Assembly (NCBI RefSeq): GCF_025499515.1
Contig: NZ_JAMKFA010000008.1
Span: 62,001-126,000 of the forward strand
Direction: 5' to 3'
Source: Flavobacterium odoriferum
Lineage (GTDB): Bacteria; Bacteroidota; Bacteroidia; Flavobacteriales; Flavobacteriaceae
DNA: 64,000 nt
A program made the translations under genes and the position numbers. Below the pieces are notes generated by a model. It saw only the letters and a list, made by a program, of their open reading frames with translations, searched no databases and was not told the origin of the DNA. This document shows, piece after piece, positions 31,272 through 40,477 of the stretch. Positions within the stretch are counted from its first letter, which is position 1; the number at the start of each line of letters is the position of its first letter.

Positions 31272-32003
31272 TTATTTTTTAGATGCGTGATAAATAGTTG
31301 CCACTCCAAAAGTTTGTGGCAAATGATTTACTTCTATAAACCCAATTTTTCTCAAAATATTGTTCAATACTTCGCCAAAAGGAAATTCGTTAGCAGAATC
31401 TGATAAATAAGAATATGCTGCCTTATCTTTTGAAAATAATTTTCCTACCAATGGAAGAATTACTTTTGAATGAAAAGCATACCCTTGTTTAAACGGAAAT
31501 TTTGTTGGTACAGAAGTTTCTAAAATGATAAATTGTCCACCAGATTTAAGTGTTCTTAAGATTTCTGTTAAGCCTTTTTCAAGATTTTCAAAATTACGAA
31601 CACCATAAGCAACGGTAATTACATCAAAATGATTATCAGGATACGGAATGTTTTCGCCATCACCTAAAACCATTTGAATTTTTGAATCCAAATGTTGTGC
31701 AGCAATTTTTTTCTTTCCAATGTCTAACATTCCTTGTGAGATGTCTAATCCTATAATTTCAGTAGCAGAAGTACTAGCAAATAAAATAGCCAAATCACCT
31801 GTGCCAGTTGCAATATCTAAAATTGATTTTGGCTGACTTGCCTTTACCATTTTCAAGATTTTTTGCTTCCATTTTGCGTCGGTGCCAAAAGAAATTACTT
31901 TATTAAGACCATCATAGTTGCCAGAAATGTTGTCAAACATTTGAGCAACTTGTTCTTTTTTACCTAATTCTGAATCTTTGTATGGCGTTATATTTTTTGA
32001 CAT
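31272..32003 (-). CDS. menG: Demethylmenaquinone methyltransferase (UbiE/MenG)
   Basis: 243 aa from the ATG at 32003 (MSKNITPYKDSELGKKEQV). It methylates demethylmenaquinone with SAM, the last step of menaquinone synthesis. Motifs: MFDNISGNYDGLNKVISFG at the N-terminus, SAM site LDIATGTGDLAILF, GLDISQGMLDIGKKK, LGDGENIPYPDNHFD and VAYGVRNFENLEKGL. The UbiE family also acts in ubiquinone synthesis, but Bacteroidetes use menaquinone. It is upstream of porT by one base. folA starts 51 bases before it on the same strand. Confidence 0.94.
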   Translation of the reverse strand: MSKNITPYKDSELGKKEQVAQMFDNISGNYDGLNKVISFGTDAKWKQKILKMVKASQPKSILDIATGTGDLAILFASTSATEIIGLDISQGMLDIGKKKIAAQHLDSKIQMVLGDGENIPYPDNHFDVITVAYGVRNFENLEKGLTEILRTLKSGGQFIILETSVPTKFPFKQGYAFHSKVILPLVGKLFSKDKAAYSYLSDSANEFPFGEVLNNILRKIGFIEVNHLPQTFGVATIYHASKK

Positions 32004-32056
32004 TTTATTAATTTTGGACAACAAAAGTACGATTAATAATCAAGAACTTAAAAAAA

Positions 32057-32542
32057 TTACCTTTTAACATAAGTTAAAAAAGTAAAATTGTAATCGTGTT
32101 TTTCGTCTTTAGAATGAAATTCCTCGAAAACTAATTCCCATTTATCAGTATCAATTTCCGGAAAAAAAGTATCCGCTTCAATGGTAGTATGCACACGCGT
32201 TAAATCGATTTTATCCGCAATTTCAATGGATTGTTTGTAGATTTCTCCACCGCCAATGATAAAAACTTCTTCCTCTTTTGGACACAAAGCAATCGCTTTT
32301 TGTAAACTACTCGCAACCAAACAACCTTCTGGAGCTTCGTAGTCTTTTTGTCTAGTAATGATAATATGCGTACGATTTGGTAACGGTTTCGGAAAACTTT
32401 CAAAGGTTTTTCTTCCCATCACAATAAAATGACCCGAAGTTAAACTTTTAAAACGCTTAAAGTCATCTGGCAAATGCCAAACCAATTGGTTGTCTTTTCC
32501 TAAAGCATTGTTTTCAGATGCGGCTGCGATTATGGTGAGCAT
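32057..32542 (-). CDS. folA: Dihydrofolate reductase
   Basis: 161 aa, normal length. It reduces dihydrofolate to tetrahydrofolate with NADPH. Motifs: IAAASENNALGKDNQLVWHL at the N-terminus, LPDDFKRFK with the catalytic acidic residue, VMGRKTFESFPKPLPNR and FIIGGGEIYKQSIEIADK. It pairs functionally with thyA, whose reaction produces dihydrofolate. thyA is 1.9 kb upstream on the same strand, and the DNA between them is occupied almost wholly by the cassette-like element, which suggests the two genes were once neighbours. Confidence 0.96.
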   Translation of the reverse strand: MLTIIAAASENNALGKDNQLVWHLPDDFKRFKSLTSGHFIVMGRKTFESFPKPLPNRTHIIITRQKDYEAPEGCLVASSLQKAIALCPKEEEVFIIGGGEIYKQSIEIADKIDLTRVHTTIEADTFFPEIDTDKWELVFEEFHSKDEKHDYNFTFLTYVKR

Positions 32543-32632
32543 AGTAATAATTTGAAACGCTAAGGTAGTATTTTGTAATGAATTATTTTCTTTAAATTTT
32601 AAAAATGAGAGTAGATATAAATGACTTTTTAA

Positions 32633-32759
32633 CGCCCTACGGCTTTACGAATGGTGAACTTCGTTACCAATTATTTTCTGTTAAAGATAAAATTTCATGC
32701 GAAATGTAAACGTGAACTTACCACAAAAAACCAATCTTGCCAAACGCTTGTTAGCAGAA
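32633..32759 (-). other. attC-like recombination site
   Basis: 127 bp directly after the T9SS gene. Sense-strand ends: TTCTGCTAAC-AA-GCGTTTGGC on the left and GCCGTAGGGC-G on the right, with the missing TTAGCA at the far end of the unit. TGCTAAC/GTTAGCA departs from the attC core consensus GTTRRRY at two positions, so the call rests on architecture rather than sequence. Confidence 0.5.
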
Positions 32760-32762
32760 TAT

Positions 32763-34310
32763 TTAATTTTTAATAAATTTTTTTGTTTCTGTTTTTCCGT
32801 TTTCCGTTTCTATTTGAATTATGTAATTTCCACTTGTCAAACTTTCAATATTGATTTGGTCATTAAATTTCGAAAAACTACTTTTTATAATTTTTCCAGT
32901 TAAATCTATAATTTTAAAATAAAAAGATGTTTCTGGATTTGTAGAATATTGTAAGCTAATGAATTTACTTGATGGATTTGGATAGAGAATTGTATTCGTT
33001 ATTTCAAATTCTGAATTAGATAGACTATCTGAGGCAAGTTTTACGACCCAAAAATCTGTATTACCATGGTTTCCTGTAACATCTCCATTGTTTGAATTTG
33101 TTCGTCCAGCTATTATATACCCGCCTTCAGTTGTTTGTTCTATATAATCAGCTTCATCAAAACTAATTCCTCCTAGAGTTTTTTGCCAGAGTAGTGTACC
33201 CATTCCATCTAATTTTACAACCCAATAATCCCAATCTCCCTGATTATTTGAAACATCTCCATTGTTTGATTTAGTATTTCCTACTATTATTATTCCTTCA
33301 TCGATTGTTTGTTGTATATATTTTGCTTGGTCAGAATTTGTACCTCCTAAAGTTTTTTGCCAAGTGATATTTCCTAAGGAATTTAATTTTATTACCCATA
33401 CATCATAATTACCATGATTTCCTGTAACATCTCCATTATTTGAAAAGGTATATCCAGAAACTAAATAACCACCATCTATAGCCTGTTTTATACATTGAAA
33501 ACCATCAAAGCCGCTACCTCCTAAAGATTTTTGCCAGGAGATATTCCCTTCAGAATCTAATTTTACAACCCAAAAATCGTCATTACCATGATTTCCAGTA
33601 ACATCCCCATTAGTTGAATTAGAATTGCCTCCTACAATATAACCACCATCTAAAGTTTGTTGTACACTACCTCCCAAATCATCTCCAGTTCCTCCTAATG
33701 ATTTTTGCCAAATTATAGAACCTGTTGCATTTAATTTTACCACCCAAAAATCTGAACCTCCATGATTTCCTGTTATGTCTCCATCATTTGAATTGCTACC
33801 ACATGTTACTATATACCCATTATCGGATGTTTGTTGAATATCATATCCTTGATCTACACTACTTCCACCTAATGTTTTTTGCCAAATAATATTTCCTGCA
33901 GAATCTAGCTTTATTATCCAACAGTCCCAACTACCACCATGAAATCCTGTTACATCACCATTATTTGAATTTGTACGTCCAATTACTATAAATCCACCAT
34001 CTGTAGTTTTTCTAATCCTCCTAGCCCAATCTTCTCCAGATCCTCCAAATGTTTTTTGCCATTCTATTGTTCCTGTTGAATTTATTTTTACTAACCAATA
34101 ATCTGCATCACCGTGATTTCCAGAAACATCACCATTATTTGAATATGTATAACCCGAAACTATATATCCATCATCAGTAGTTTGTATAATAGAGCGAGCA
34201 TATTCATTAGATGTCCCTCCGAATGCTTTCTGCCACTGGATGTTAGGGGCTTGAGAAAAAACATTGATAGTATTTAATCCAATAATGAATAAAAACAAAT
34301 ACAATTTCAT
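32763..34310 (-). CDS. T9SS-secreted seven-repeat (propeller-like) protein
   Basis: 515 aa from the ATG at 34310 (MKLYLFLFIIGLNTINVFSQ is a clean signal peptide); an in-frame ATG at 34343 gives a longer N-terminus and is possible. The body is seven copies of a 58-59-residue unit with consensus WQKTLGGSSxDxxxxIQQT, then DGGYIVxGxTNSNNGDVTGN and HGxxDFWVVKLxSxGNI, which would suit a seven-bladed beta-propeller. The last 75 residues are a type A sorting domain (ILYPNPSSKFISLQYS, YFKIIDLTGKIIKSS, GNYIIQIETENGKT, KKFIKN). It is the only gene of the cassette-like unit and separates thyA from folA. Ligand or activity unknown. Confidence 0.88.
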   Translation of the reverse strand: MKLYLFLFIIGLNTINVFSQAPNIQWQKAFGGTSNEYARSIIQTTDDGYIVSGYTYSNNGDVSGNHGDADYWLVKINSTGTIEWQKTFGGSGEDWARRIRKTTDGGFIVIGRTNSNNGDVTGFHGGSWDCWIIKLDSAGNIIWQKTLGGSSVDQGYDIQQTSDNGYIVTCGSNSNDGDITGNHGGSDFWVVKLNATGSIIWQKSLGGTGDDLGGSVQQTLDGGYIVGGNSNSTNGDVTGNHGNDDFWVVKLDSEGNISWQKSLGGSGFDGFQCIKQAIDGGYLVSGYTFSNNGDVTGNHGNYDVWVIKLNSLGNITWQKTLGGTNSDQAKYIQQTIDEGIIIVGNTKSNNGDVSNNQGDWDYWVVKLDGMGTLLWQKTLGGISFDEADYIEQTTEGGYIIAGRTNSNNGDVTGNHGNTDFWVVKLASDSLSNSEFEITNTILYPNPSSKFISLQYSTNPETSFYFKIIDLTGKIIKSSFSKFNDQINIESLTSGNYIIQIETENGKTETKKFIKN

Positions 34311-34445
34311 GCTAAAACTACTTATAATTTTTTTTCTATTCATTTCTCTAAATTTTCTGCTAACTTGTATATATGCACTATAAAGTATCACATATAAATC
34401 CAAATATGGGTAGATTGACACTACTAAGTTTCGTTTATTTATTTT

Positions 34446-35270
34446 TTACACCGCCACAACACCTTTAATATGCGGATGCGGGTCGTAGCCTTCTAACGTA
34501 AAATCCTCAAACTTGAAATCGAAAATATTTTTAATTTCTGGGTTTAATTTCATCGTTGGTAATGGTCGGCACTCACGAGATAGTTGTAATTCTAACTGCT
34601 CCATGTGGTTGTTGTAAATGTGCGCATCACCAAAGGTGTGGATGAATTCGCCTACTTGTAAATCGCAAACTTGTGCAATCATCATTGTAAACAAAGCATA
34701 AGATGCAATATTAAAAGGAACGCCTAAGAAAATATCAGCACTGCGTTGGTACAACTGGCAACTTAATTTTCCATCGGCAACATAAAACTGAAAAAACGCA
34801 TGACATGGAGGTAAAGCGGCTTTTCCATTGGCAACATTTTCCGCAAAAGAAACTGAAGTATCTGGCAAAACACTAGGATTCCAAGCGGAAACTAACATTC
34901 TTCTGCTGTTTGGATTGGTTTTTAGCGTTTCGATTAATTCGGTAATTTGGTCAATTTCTTCGCTATTCCAATTGCGCCATTGGTGGCCGTAAACCGGACC
35001 CAAATCGCCTTTTTCATCGGCCCATTCGTCCCAAATCTTAACTCCGTTTTCTTGTAAATATTTGATGTTGGTATCGCCATTTAAAAACCACAACAATTCG
35101 TAAATAATCGATTTTAAGTGTAATTTCTTAGTGGTTACCATTGGAAAACCTTCGCTTAAATCAAAACGCATTTGGTAACCAAAAACACTTAAGGTTCCAG
35201 TTCCTGTACGGTCGCCTTTTTGGTTGCCGTTTGCTAATACGTGTTTTACTAAATCGTGATATTGTTGCAT
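34446..35270 (-). CDS. thyA: Thymidylate synthase
   Basis: 274 aa. It makes dTMP from dUMP with methylenetetrahydrofolate, yielding dihydrofolate. Motifs: [20 protein letters not shown] (phosphate-binding Arg), [37 protein letters not shown] with the catalytic cysteine, [20 protein letters not shown], and HIYNNHMEQ. All active-site elements are present. The start is marked by five heptamers ending at the ATG. It lies in a minus-strand run with the nucleoside transporter upstream. Confidence 0.97.
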   Translation of the reverse strand: MQQYHDLVKHVLANGNQKGDRTGTGTLSVFGYQMRFDLSEGFPMVTTKKLHLKSIIYELLWFLNGDTNIKYLQENGVKIWDEWADEKGDLGPVYGHQWRNWNSEEIDQITELIETLKTNPNSRRMLVSAWNPSVLPDTSVSFAENVANGKAALPPCHAFFQFYVADGKLSCQLYQRSADIFLGVPFNIASYALFTMMIAQVCDLQVGEFIHTFGDAHIYNNHMEQLELQLSRECRPLPTMKLNPEIKNIFDFKFEDFTLEGYDPHPHIKGVVAV

Positions 35271-35305
35271 TTTTAAGTCAGAAGTTAGAAGTTAGAAGTC
35301 AGAAG
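35271..35305 (-). repeat. Five heptamers abutting the thyA start codon
   Basis: Sense strand: CTTCTGA, CTTCTAA, CTTCTAA, CTTCTGA, CTTAAAA, then ATG without a gap. Confidence 0.85.
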
Positions 35306-35342
35306 TTTTTGAAATCTTCAACAACTTATTTCAATAATAAAA

Positions 35343-36602
35343 TTAATGTGTAATATTAGCTACATCCTTTGGGTTATGCTTGTGCTTGAATAGAACAGCA
35401 AAAGCAATTGCAATTACTAAAGCATAAGCAGCAAAAGTTAACCAGATGTTGTGCCAGTCTTTTTCTCCTGTTGCAGCATCTGTAAAATACATGCTGATGA
35501 TTTGTCCGCTGACAACACTTCCTAAAACTGCACCGAAACCGTTAGTCATCATCATGAATAAACCTTGAGCCGAAGAACGAATCTTAGAATCGGTTGAGGT
35601 TTCTACGAATAATGAACCTGAAATGTTAAAGAAATCAAATGCCATTCCGTAAACCACACAAGACAAAATAATCATCCATAAACCATCTCCAGGGTCTCCG
35701 TAAGCGAATAATCCGAAACGTAAAACCCAAGCAATCATACTGAACAACATTACTTGTTTGATTCCGAAACGTCTTAAGAAAAATGGAATTGCTAAAATAA
35801 ATAAGGTTTCTGAAATTTGAGAAATCGACATAATTAAAGTCGAATATTTTACTACTAATGAATCAGCGTAAACTGGATCGTGTTTAAAGTCATCTAAAAA
35901 TACATCACCATAAGCATTCGTTAATTGTAAAGCAGCTCCAAGGAACATACTGAATACAAAGAATAAGGCTAATTTGTAATCGGCAAATAATTTAAACGAA
36001 CTTAATCCCATAAGTTCCATGAAAGACTTGTTTTCTGTGGTATTTCCTTCTGGTTCACATTTTGGTAATGTAAAGGAGTACAATCCTAAGAAAATAGCAG
36101 CAATGGCAGCAATGTAAAATTGATTTTCAGAAGCTTTGTTTCCGGTTAAGTTGGTAATCCACATGGCTACAATAAAACCAATAGTTCCCCAAACACGAAT
36201 AGGTGGAAAATCTTTCACCACATCTAAACCACCTTTTTTCAAAGCATTGTAAGCAACTGAATTAGAAAGAGCAATGGTTGGCATGTAAAAAATCATCGCC
36301 ACTAAAATCACCCAAAAGAAATCAGATGGATTGCTTACTTGTGGAACATATAAAAGTGTTAAACCTCCCAAGATATGAAGAGCTCCGTATAATTTTTCAG
36401 CGTTTATCCATCGGTCGGCAACAATTCCGCAAAGGGTTGGCATAAAAATCGAAGCAATTCCCATAGTAGAAAAAATAGCTCCAAATTGTGCTCCATCCCA
36501 ATTTTTAGTTCCGAACCAATAATTTGCTACTGTGATAAGCCAAGCTCCCCAAACGAAGAACTGGAAAAAGTTCATTATCGTTAATCTGAATTTTACATTC
36601 AT
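35343..36602 (-). CDS. NupG-family nucleoside/H+ symporter (MFS)
   Basis: 419 aa with about 12 membrane helices. The N-terminal FRLTIMNFFQFFVWGAWLIT and GIVADRWINAEKLYG (MFS loop 2-3 motif), FPPIRVWGTIGFI and GIKQVMLFSMIAWVLRFGLF follow the nucleoside:H+ symporter family (NupG, XapB). Longer insertions are typical in Bacteroidetes members. It imports nucleosides across the inner membrane, which fits its place next to thyA in nucleotide metabolism; substrate range cannot be read from sequence. Confidence 0.85.
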   Translation of the reverse strand: MNVKFRLTIMNFFQFFVWGAWLITVANYWFGTKNWDGAQFGAIFSTMGIASIFMPTLCGIVADRWINAEKLYGALHILGGLTLLYVPQVSNPSDFFWVILVAMIFYMPTIALSNSVAYNALKKGGLDVVKDFPPIRVWGTIGFIVAMWITNLTGNKASENQFYIAAIAAIFLGLYSFTLPKCEPEGNTTENKSFMELMGLSSFKLFADYKLALFFVFSMFLGAALQLTNAYGDVFLDDFKHDPVYADSLVVKYSTLIMSISQISETLFILAIPFFLRRFGIKQVMLFSMIAWVLRFGLFAYGDPGDGLWMIILSCVVYGMAFDFFNISGSLFVETSTDSKIRSSAQGLFMMMTNGFGAVLGSVVSGQIISMYFTDAATGEKDWHNIWLTFAAYALVIAIAFAVLFKHKHNPKDVANITH

Positions 36603-36620
36603 ACTGTTATTGTTAAAGTA

Positions 36621-37244
36621 TTAAGATTCTTTTTTTGAGATTTCGTCTCTAATTTTTGCTGCTTTTTCGTAGTCTTCGTTTTGCACAGCTTCGTCTAGTT
36701 TTTCGTATAATTCTTTTAGCGAATAGCCTGAATAACTATCGGCAGGAACAACTACGTCTTCTTGTCCAAAAGTTTCTGGAGTAGAAAGAATGTCATCGTT
36801 TTCTTGGTTTTCTGCATTTTCTGAAGGATTGATGCTTAGGTAAATTCCGGCTTTATCTAAAATGTTTTTGTAAGTAAAAATAGGAGCATTAAAGCGTAAC
36901 GCTAAAGCAATCGCATCCGAAGTTCTGGCATCGATAATTTCTTCGATTTTGTCTCTTTCGCAAATAATACTTGAGTAGAAAACACCATCGACTAACTTAT
37001 GAATAATCACTTGTTTTACCACGATGTCAAATCGGTCAGCAAAACTTTTAAATAAATCGTGTGTAAGTGGGCGAGGTGGCTTGATTTCTTTTTCTAAAGC
37101 AATAGCAATAGATTGCGCTTCAAAAGCACCAATAACAATAGGTAGTTTTCGATCACCATCCACTTCATTTAAGATTAAGGCATAAGCTCCGTTTTGCGTT
37201 TGGCTATAGGAAATACCTTTTATAGTTAATTTTACTAAACTCAT
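36621..37244 (-). CDS. Bifunctional nuclease family protein with UvrB/UvrC motif
   Basis: 207 aa. Residues about 1-135 are a DUF151 (bifunctional nuclease) domain: YALILNEVDGDRKLPIVIGA, EAQSIAIALE, RPLTHDLFKSFADRF, SIICERDKIEEIIDARTSDA, IALALRFNAPIFT. The C-terminal 40 residues form a UvrB/UvrC-type coiled coil (LKELYEKLDEAVQNEDYEKA, AKIRDEISKK). The domain has been reported with RNase/DNase activity in plants and is of unknown role in bacteria. The 18-base gap to the transporter gene suggests one operon. Confidence 0.88.
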   Translation of the reverse strand: MSLVKLTIKGISYSQTQNGAYALILNEVDGDRKLPIVIGAFEAQSIAIALEKEIKPPRPLTHDLFKSFADRFDIVVKQVIIHKLVDGVFYSSIICERDKIEEIIDARTSDAIALALRFNAPIFTYKNILDKAGIYLSINPSENAENQENDDILSTPETFGQEDVVVPADSYSGYSLKELYEKLDEAVQNEDYEKAAKIRDEISKKES

Positions 37245-37311
37245 TTCAAATTGTTAATTATCATTTCTTTGATGTCTGATTTGGATTTTTAAACATCATC
37301 ACAAAGTCAGA

Positions 37312-37342
37312 AAATGGCTAACAGAAAAACGGTTAGCCATTT
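37312..37342. repeat. 11-bp inverted repeat between etfA and the nuclease gene
   Basis: AAATGGCTAAC (37312-37322) and GTTAGCCATTT (37332-37342) with a nine-base spacer. There is no T-tract on either side beyond the arms, so its role is open; it may reinforce the terminator next to it. Confidence 0.55.
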
Positions 37343-37352
37343 GCTCCAAAAA

Positions 37353-37386
37353 TAAAAAAAAGAGCTATCTAAACAAAGATAACTCT
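37353..37386 (-). terminator. Intrinsic terminator after etfA
   Basis: On the minus strand AGAGTTATCT and AGATAGCTCT form a stem with one mismatch, followed by a run of eight T (complement of 37353-37360). Confidence 0.75.
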
Positions 37387-37423
37387 AATTTTAATTTAAT
37401 ATATTTTTTAAACAACTATTTTA

Positions 37424-38392
37424 TTACGAGTTGCTTGCTTTAAATGCTTTTAATTTTTCAATTAATTGAGGTACTACAGTGAAAGCATCACCTACAACAC
37501 CATAATCAGCTACTTTAAAGAAAGGAGCTTCTGGGTCTGTGTTGATAACTACTTTTACTTTTGAAGAGTTGATACCTGCAATGTGTTGGATTGCTCCAGA
37601 GATTCCAACTGCAATGTACAAGTTAGAAGCTACTGGTTTTCCAGTTTGTCCAACGTGCTCACTGTGAGGTCTCCATCCGATGTCAGAAACTGGTTTAGAA
37701 CATGCCGTTGCAGCACCTAAAACAGAAGCTAATTCTTCAATCATTCCCCAGTTTTCTGGACCTTTCATTCCACGACCAGCAGAAACTACGATTTCAGCAT
37801 CAGCGATAGTTACTTTTCCAGTTACTTTTTCTACGTTTTCAACTTTGATTCCGAAATCAGCATCATTTAATGATGGTGCGAAACTTTCTTCAGTCATAGC
37901 AGCAGCATTTTCTACTAATCCGAAAGAGTTTTTAGCAATTCCTAATACTTTTACTGGAGTTGAAATTTCAGTAATATTGAAAGCTTTGTTTGAGAAAGCA
38001 GTTCTTTTCACTTGGAAAGGCGAAGTACTTTCTGGTAACGCTACAACATTTGAAGCATAACCTGCTTCTAAAGCTACCGCTACAAGCGGTGCTAAATATA
38101 AACTATCTGTTGTTGAAGAAACTAATACAATTTGAGTTCCTTCTTTTTTAGCCGCTTGAGCAATTACATCAGCATATGCTTTTGCGCTAAAGTTGTTTAA
38201 TTTATCGTTAGAAACGTTTAAAACTTTGTCTACTCCGTAAGCCGCTAAAGCACTGTTGTCAGAGTTGTTGATAGTTACAGCGGTAACTGTTGTTCCCATT
38301 GAAGCAGCTACTTTTTTTGCGTAAGAAGCTAATTCGAATGCTACTTTTTTAATTTTTCCTTCTGCTGATTCAGCATATATTAATATCGACAT
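37424..38392 (-). CDS. etfA: Electron transfer flavoprotein, alpha subunit
   Basis: 322 aa, typical length. With EtfB it carries electrons from acyl-CoA dehydrogenases and other flavoenzymes to the quinone pool. The C-terminal FAD-binding domain is clear: [40 protein letters not shown]-like stretch ([15 protein letters not shown]), [42 protein letters not shown]. It starts 25 bases after etfB on the same strand and ends at a terminator. The pair is divergent from pdhB. Confidence 0.96.
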   Translation of the reverse strand: MSILIYAESAEGKIKKVAFELASYAKKVAASMGTTVTAVTINNSDNSALAAYGVDKVLNVSNDKLNNFSAKAYADVIAQAAKKEGTQIVLVSSTTDSLYLAPLVAVALEAGYASNVVALPESTSPFQVKRTAFSNKAFNITEISTPVKVLGIAKNSFGLVENAAAMTEESFAPSLNDADFGIKVENVEKVTGKVTIADAEIVVSAGRGMKGPENWGMIEELASVLGAATACSKPVSDIGWRPHSEHVGQTGKPVASNLYIAVGISGAIQHIAGINSSKVKVVINTDPEAPFFKVADYGVVGDAFTVVPQLIEKLKAFKASNS

Positions 38393-38417
38393 GATTCTTT
38401 AATTTTTAGGTTTGAAA

Positions 38418-39164
38418 TTAGATAACTTTCGCTTCGTTATGTAATAAGTTAATTAACTCATCTAAATTGTCAGCATTTACTAATTTAACTGCTGATTTAG
38501 CAGCTGGTTTTTCAAATTTAACAGCTTTAGTTGCAGTTGCGTCTCCTGTTGGTTCTACTAAAGTTAAGGCTTTAGTTCTTGCCATCATGATTCCTCTCAT
38601 GTTTGGAATACGTAAGTCTTTTTCTTCTACTAAACCTTTTTGACCACCAATAATTAATGGTAAACCTGCAGAAATTGTTTCTTTTCCACCGTCAATTTCT
38701 CTAGTTACTTTTGCTTCGTTTCCGTTTACATCAATTCCAACACAAGCGTTTACGAAATTGTAACCTAATAATCCAGCAACCATTCCAGGAACCATTCCGC
38801 CATTATAGTCTAATGATTCTTTTCCAGCAATTACTAAATCATAACCTCCGTTTTTAACAACTTCAGCTAATTGTTTTGCAACAAACATTCCGTCTGTTGG
38901 GTTTGCATTAATACGAATTGCTTCGTCTGCTCCAATTGCTAATGCTTTTCTTAAAGTTGCTTCAGCATCAGCTCCACCAACATTTACTACAGTAACATTT
39001 GCTCCTTGTTGCTCTTTAAACCAAATGGCTCTTGTTAAACCAAATTCATCATTAGGATTAATTACAAATTGAACACCGTTAGTGTCAAACTCACTGTCAC
39101 CATTGACAAAATTAATCTTTGAAGTAGTATCAGGTACGTGACTGATGCAAACTAATATTTTCAT
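38418..39164 (-). CDS. etfB: Electron transfer flavoprotein, beta subunit
   Basis: 248 aa from the ATG at 39164 (MKILVCISHVPDTTSKINF); the longer frame to 39236 lacks family similarity. Motifs: FVINPNDEFGLTRAIWFKE, VNVGGADAEATLRKALAIGA, DEAIRI, GKESLDYNGGMVPGMVAGLL, and REIDGGKETISAGLPLIIGGQKG-type segments, here within the 20-residue stretch EIDGGKETISAGLPLIIGGQ. It binds AMP and forms the heterodimer with EtfA. First gene of the etfBA unit; the promoter must lie in the 273-base gap shared with pdhB. Confidence 0.96.
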   Translation of the reverse strand: MKILVCISHVPDTTSKINFVNGDSEFDTNGVQFVINPNDEFGLTRAIWFKEQQGANVTVVNVGGADAEATLRKALAIGADEAIRINANPTDGMFVAKQLAEVVKNGGYDLVIAGKESLDYNGGMVPGMVAGLLGYNFVNACVGIDVNGNEAKVTREIDGGKETISAGLPLIIGGQKGLVEEKDLRIPNMRGIMMARTKALTLVEPTGDATATKAVKFEKPAAKSAVKLVNADNLDELINLLHNEAKVI

Positions 39165-39400
39165 TTTTATGTATTTTGTTAGTGAATATTTTCTGTCCCA
39201 AAAATACAAAATAATTTCTAAATAAAAACTATGCACGCATAATAAATATGGTTTTCTTATAAAAATTAGCTTTTTTTTAGGAATAGTTTAATTGCATGGT
39301 TATGTTTTATGTTTTGATTGAATATTTTTAACGCTAAAACGTTTTAGTAGAAAGTGTTGCCATTTTTTTTAATAACGAATTAGAATAATTATATTTTTCT

Positions 39401-39408
39401 TACTTTTG
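39401..39408 (+). promoter_or_regulatory. -7 promoter element of pdhB
   Basis: TACTTTTG matches TAnnTTTG, 30 bases before the pdhB ATG. A -33 TTTG is not clear. Confidence 0.6.
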
Positions 39409-39437
39409 CCAATCATAATTCAAAAGAAATTAATTTC

Positions 39438-40415
39438 ATGAGAACGATACAATTTAGAGAAGCTATTTGTGAAGCGATGAGCGAAGAAATGCGTCGCGAT
39501 GAATCAATATATTTAATGGGTGAAGAAGTAGCAGAATATAATGGAGCATACAAAGCTTCAAAAGGGATGCTAGATGAATTTGGACCAAAACGTGTAATTG
39601 ATACTCCTATCGCAGAGTTAGGATTTGCAGGAATCGCTGTAGGTTCTGCTATGAATGGGAATCGTCCTATTGTAGAATTCATGACGTTCAACTTCTCATT
39701 AGTAGGAATTGACCAAATTATCAACAACGCAGCAAAAATGCGTCAAATGTCTGCTGGACAATTTCCAATGCCAATGGTATTTAGAGGTCCAACAGCTTCT
39801 GCAGGTCAGTTAGGCGCAACACACTCACAAGCTTTTGAAAACTGGTTTGCTAACACACCAGGATTAAAAGTAGTAGTTCCTTCTTCTGTTTACGATGCAA
39901 AAGGTTTATTAAAATCAGCTATTCGTGATAATGATCCAGTTATTTTCATGGAGTCAGAACAAATGTATGGTGATAAAGGTGAAGTGCCAGAAGGAGAATA
40001 TACGATTCCATTAGGTGTTGCTGATATCAAGAGAGAAGGTACAGATGTTACAATTGTTTCATTTGGTAAAATCATTAAAGAAGCTTACGCTGCTGCTGAT
40101 GAATTAGCAAAAGAAAATATTTCTTGTGAAATTATCGATTTAAGAACCGTTCGTCCTATGGATTACGATGCGATTTTAAATTCGGTTAAAAAAACAAACA
40201 GATTAGTAGTTTTAGAAGAAGCTTGGCCATTTGCTTCAGTTGCTTCTGAGATAACTTATATGGTACAAGAAAAAGCATTTGATTACTTAGATGCTCCAGT
40301 TCAAAGAATTACAACAGCTGATACTCCAGCGCCTTATTCACCAACTCTTTTAAAAGAATGGTTGCCTAATGCGCAGGATGTAATTAAGGCAGTTAAAAAA
40401 GTTTTATACAAATAA
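39438..40415 (+). CDS. pdhB: Pyruvate dehydrogenase E1 component, beta subunit
   Basis: 325 aa. The beta subunit of the thiamine-diphosphate E1 enzyme of pyruvate dehydrogenase (or a closely related branched-chain complex). Motifs: REAICEAMSEEMRRDESIYL, MGEEVAEYNGAYKASKGML (the TPP-binding glutamate), DTPIAELGFAGIAVGSAMNG, GQLGATHSQAFENWFANTPG, VVPSSVYDAKGLLKSAIRD and CEIIDLRTVRPMD. In flavobacteria pdhB often stands apart from the pdhA-pdhC pair; no E1 alpha or E2 gene is in the window. A terminator follows at once. Confidence 0.95.
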   Translation: MRTIQFREAICEAMSEEMRRDESIYLMGEEVAEYNGAYKASKGMLDEFGPKRVIDTPIAELGFAGIAVGSAMNGNRPIVEFMTFNFSLVGIDQIINNAAKMRQMSAGQFPMPMVFRGPTASAGQLGATHSQAFENWFANTPGLKVVVPSSVYDAKGLLKSAIRDNDPVIFMESEQMYGDKGEVPEGEYTIPLGVADIKREGTDVTIVSFGKIIKEAYAAADELAKENISCEIIDLRTVRPMDYDAILNSVKKTNRLVVLEEAWPFASVASEITYMVQEKAFDYLDAPVQRITTADTPAPYSPTLLKEWLPNAQDVIKAVKKVLYK

Positions 40416-40438
40416 GAAATAACTTATTATATTTGAAG

Positions 40439-40473
40439 CTTCATCAGTACTATTCTGATGAAGTTTTTTTTTC
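40439..40473 (+). terminator. Intrinsic terminator after pdhB
   Basis: CTTCATCAG (40439-40447) and CTGATGAAG (40455-40463) with a seven-base loop, then ten T. It lies inside the upstream extension of the next frame, which argues against the start at 40433 and for 40478. Confidence 0.9.
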
Positions 40474-40477
40474 TACT

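Larger units (their letters stand above)
32633..34363 (-). mobile_element. Candidate solitary integron-type gene cassette between thyA and folA
   Basis: Read on the minus strand, the unit begins after CAAG with TTAGCAGAAA (34363 downward), contains one ORF, and then a 127-bp site that begins TTCTGCTAACAAGCG and ends GCCGTAGGGCG before TTAAAAAG. In an integrated cassette the first bases complete the right core of its own attC, and so should be complementary to the left core: GTTAGCAGAA versus TTCTGCTAAC is a perfect 10-bp match. The inner GGC/GCC boxes also pair. No integrase lies in the window. The alternative is a non-integron element with 10-bp terminal inverted repeats. Confidence 0.55.

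Noticed and set aside
32697-32903. 68-aa plus-strand frame over the cassette 3' end
   Set aside because: It covers the attC-like site and the antisense of the sorting domain; no supporting motif.
40433-40477. Upstream start of the DUF5686 gene
   Set aside because: It would run through the pdhB terminator hairpin; the signal peptide begins at 40478.
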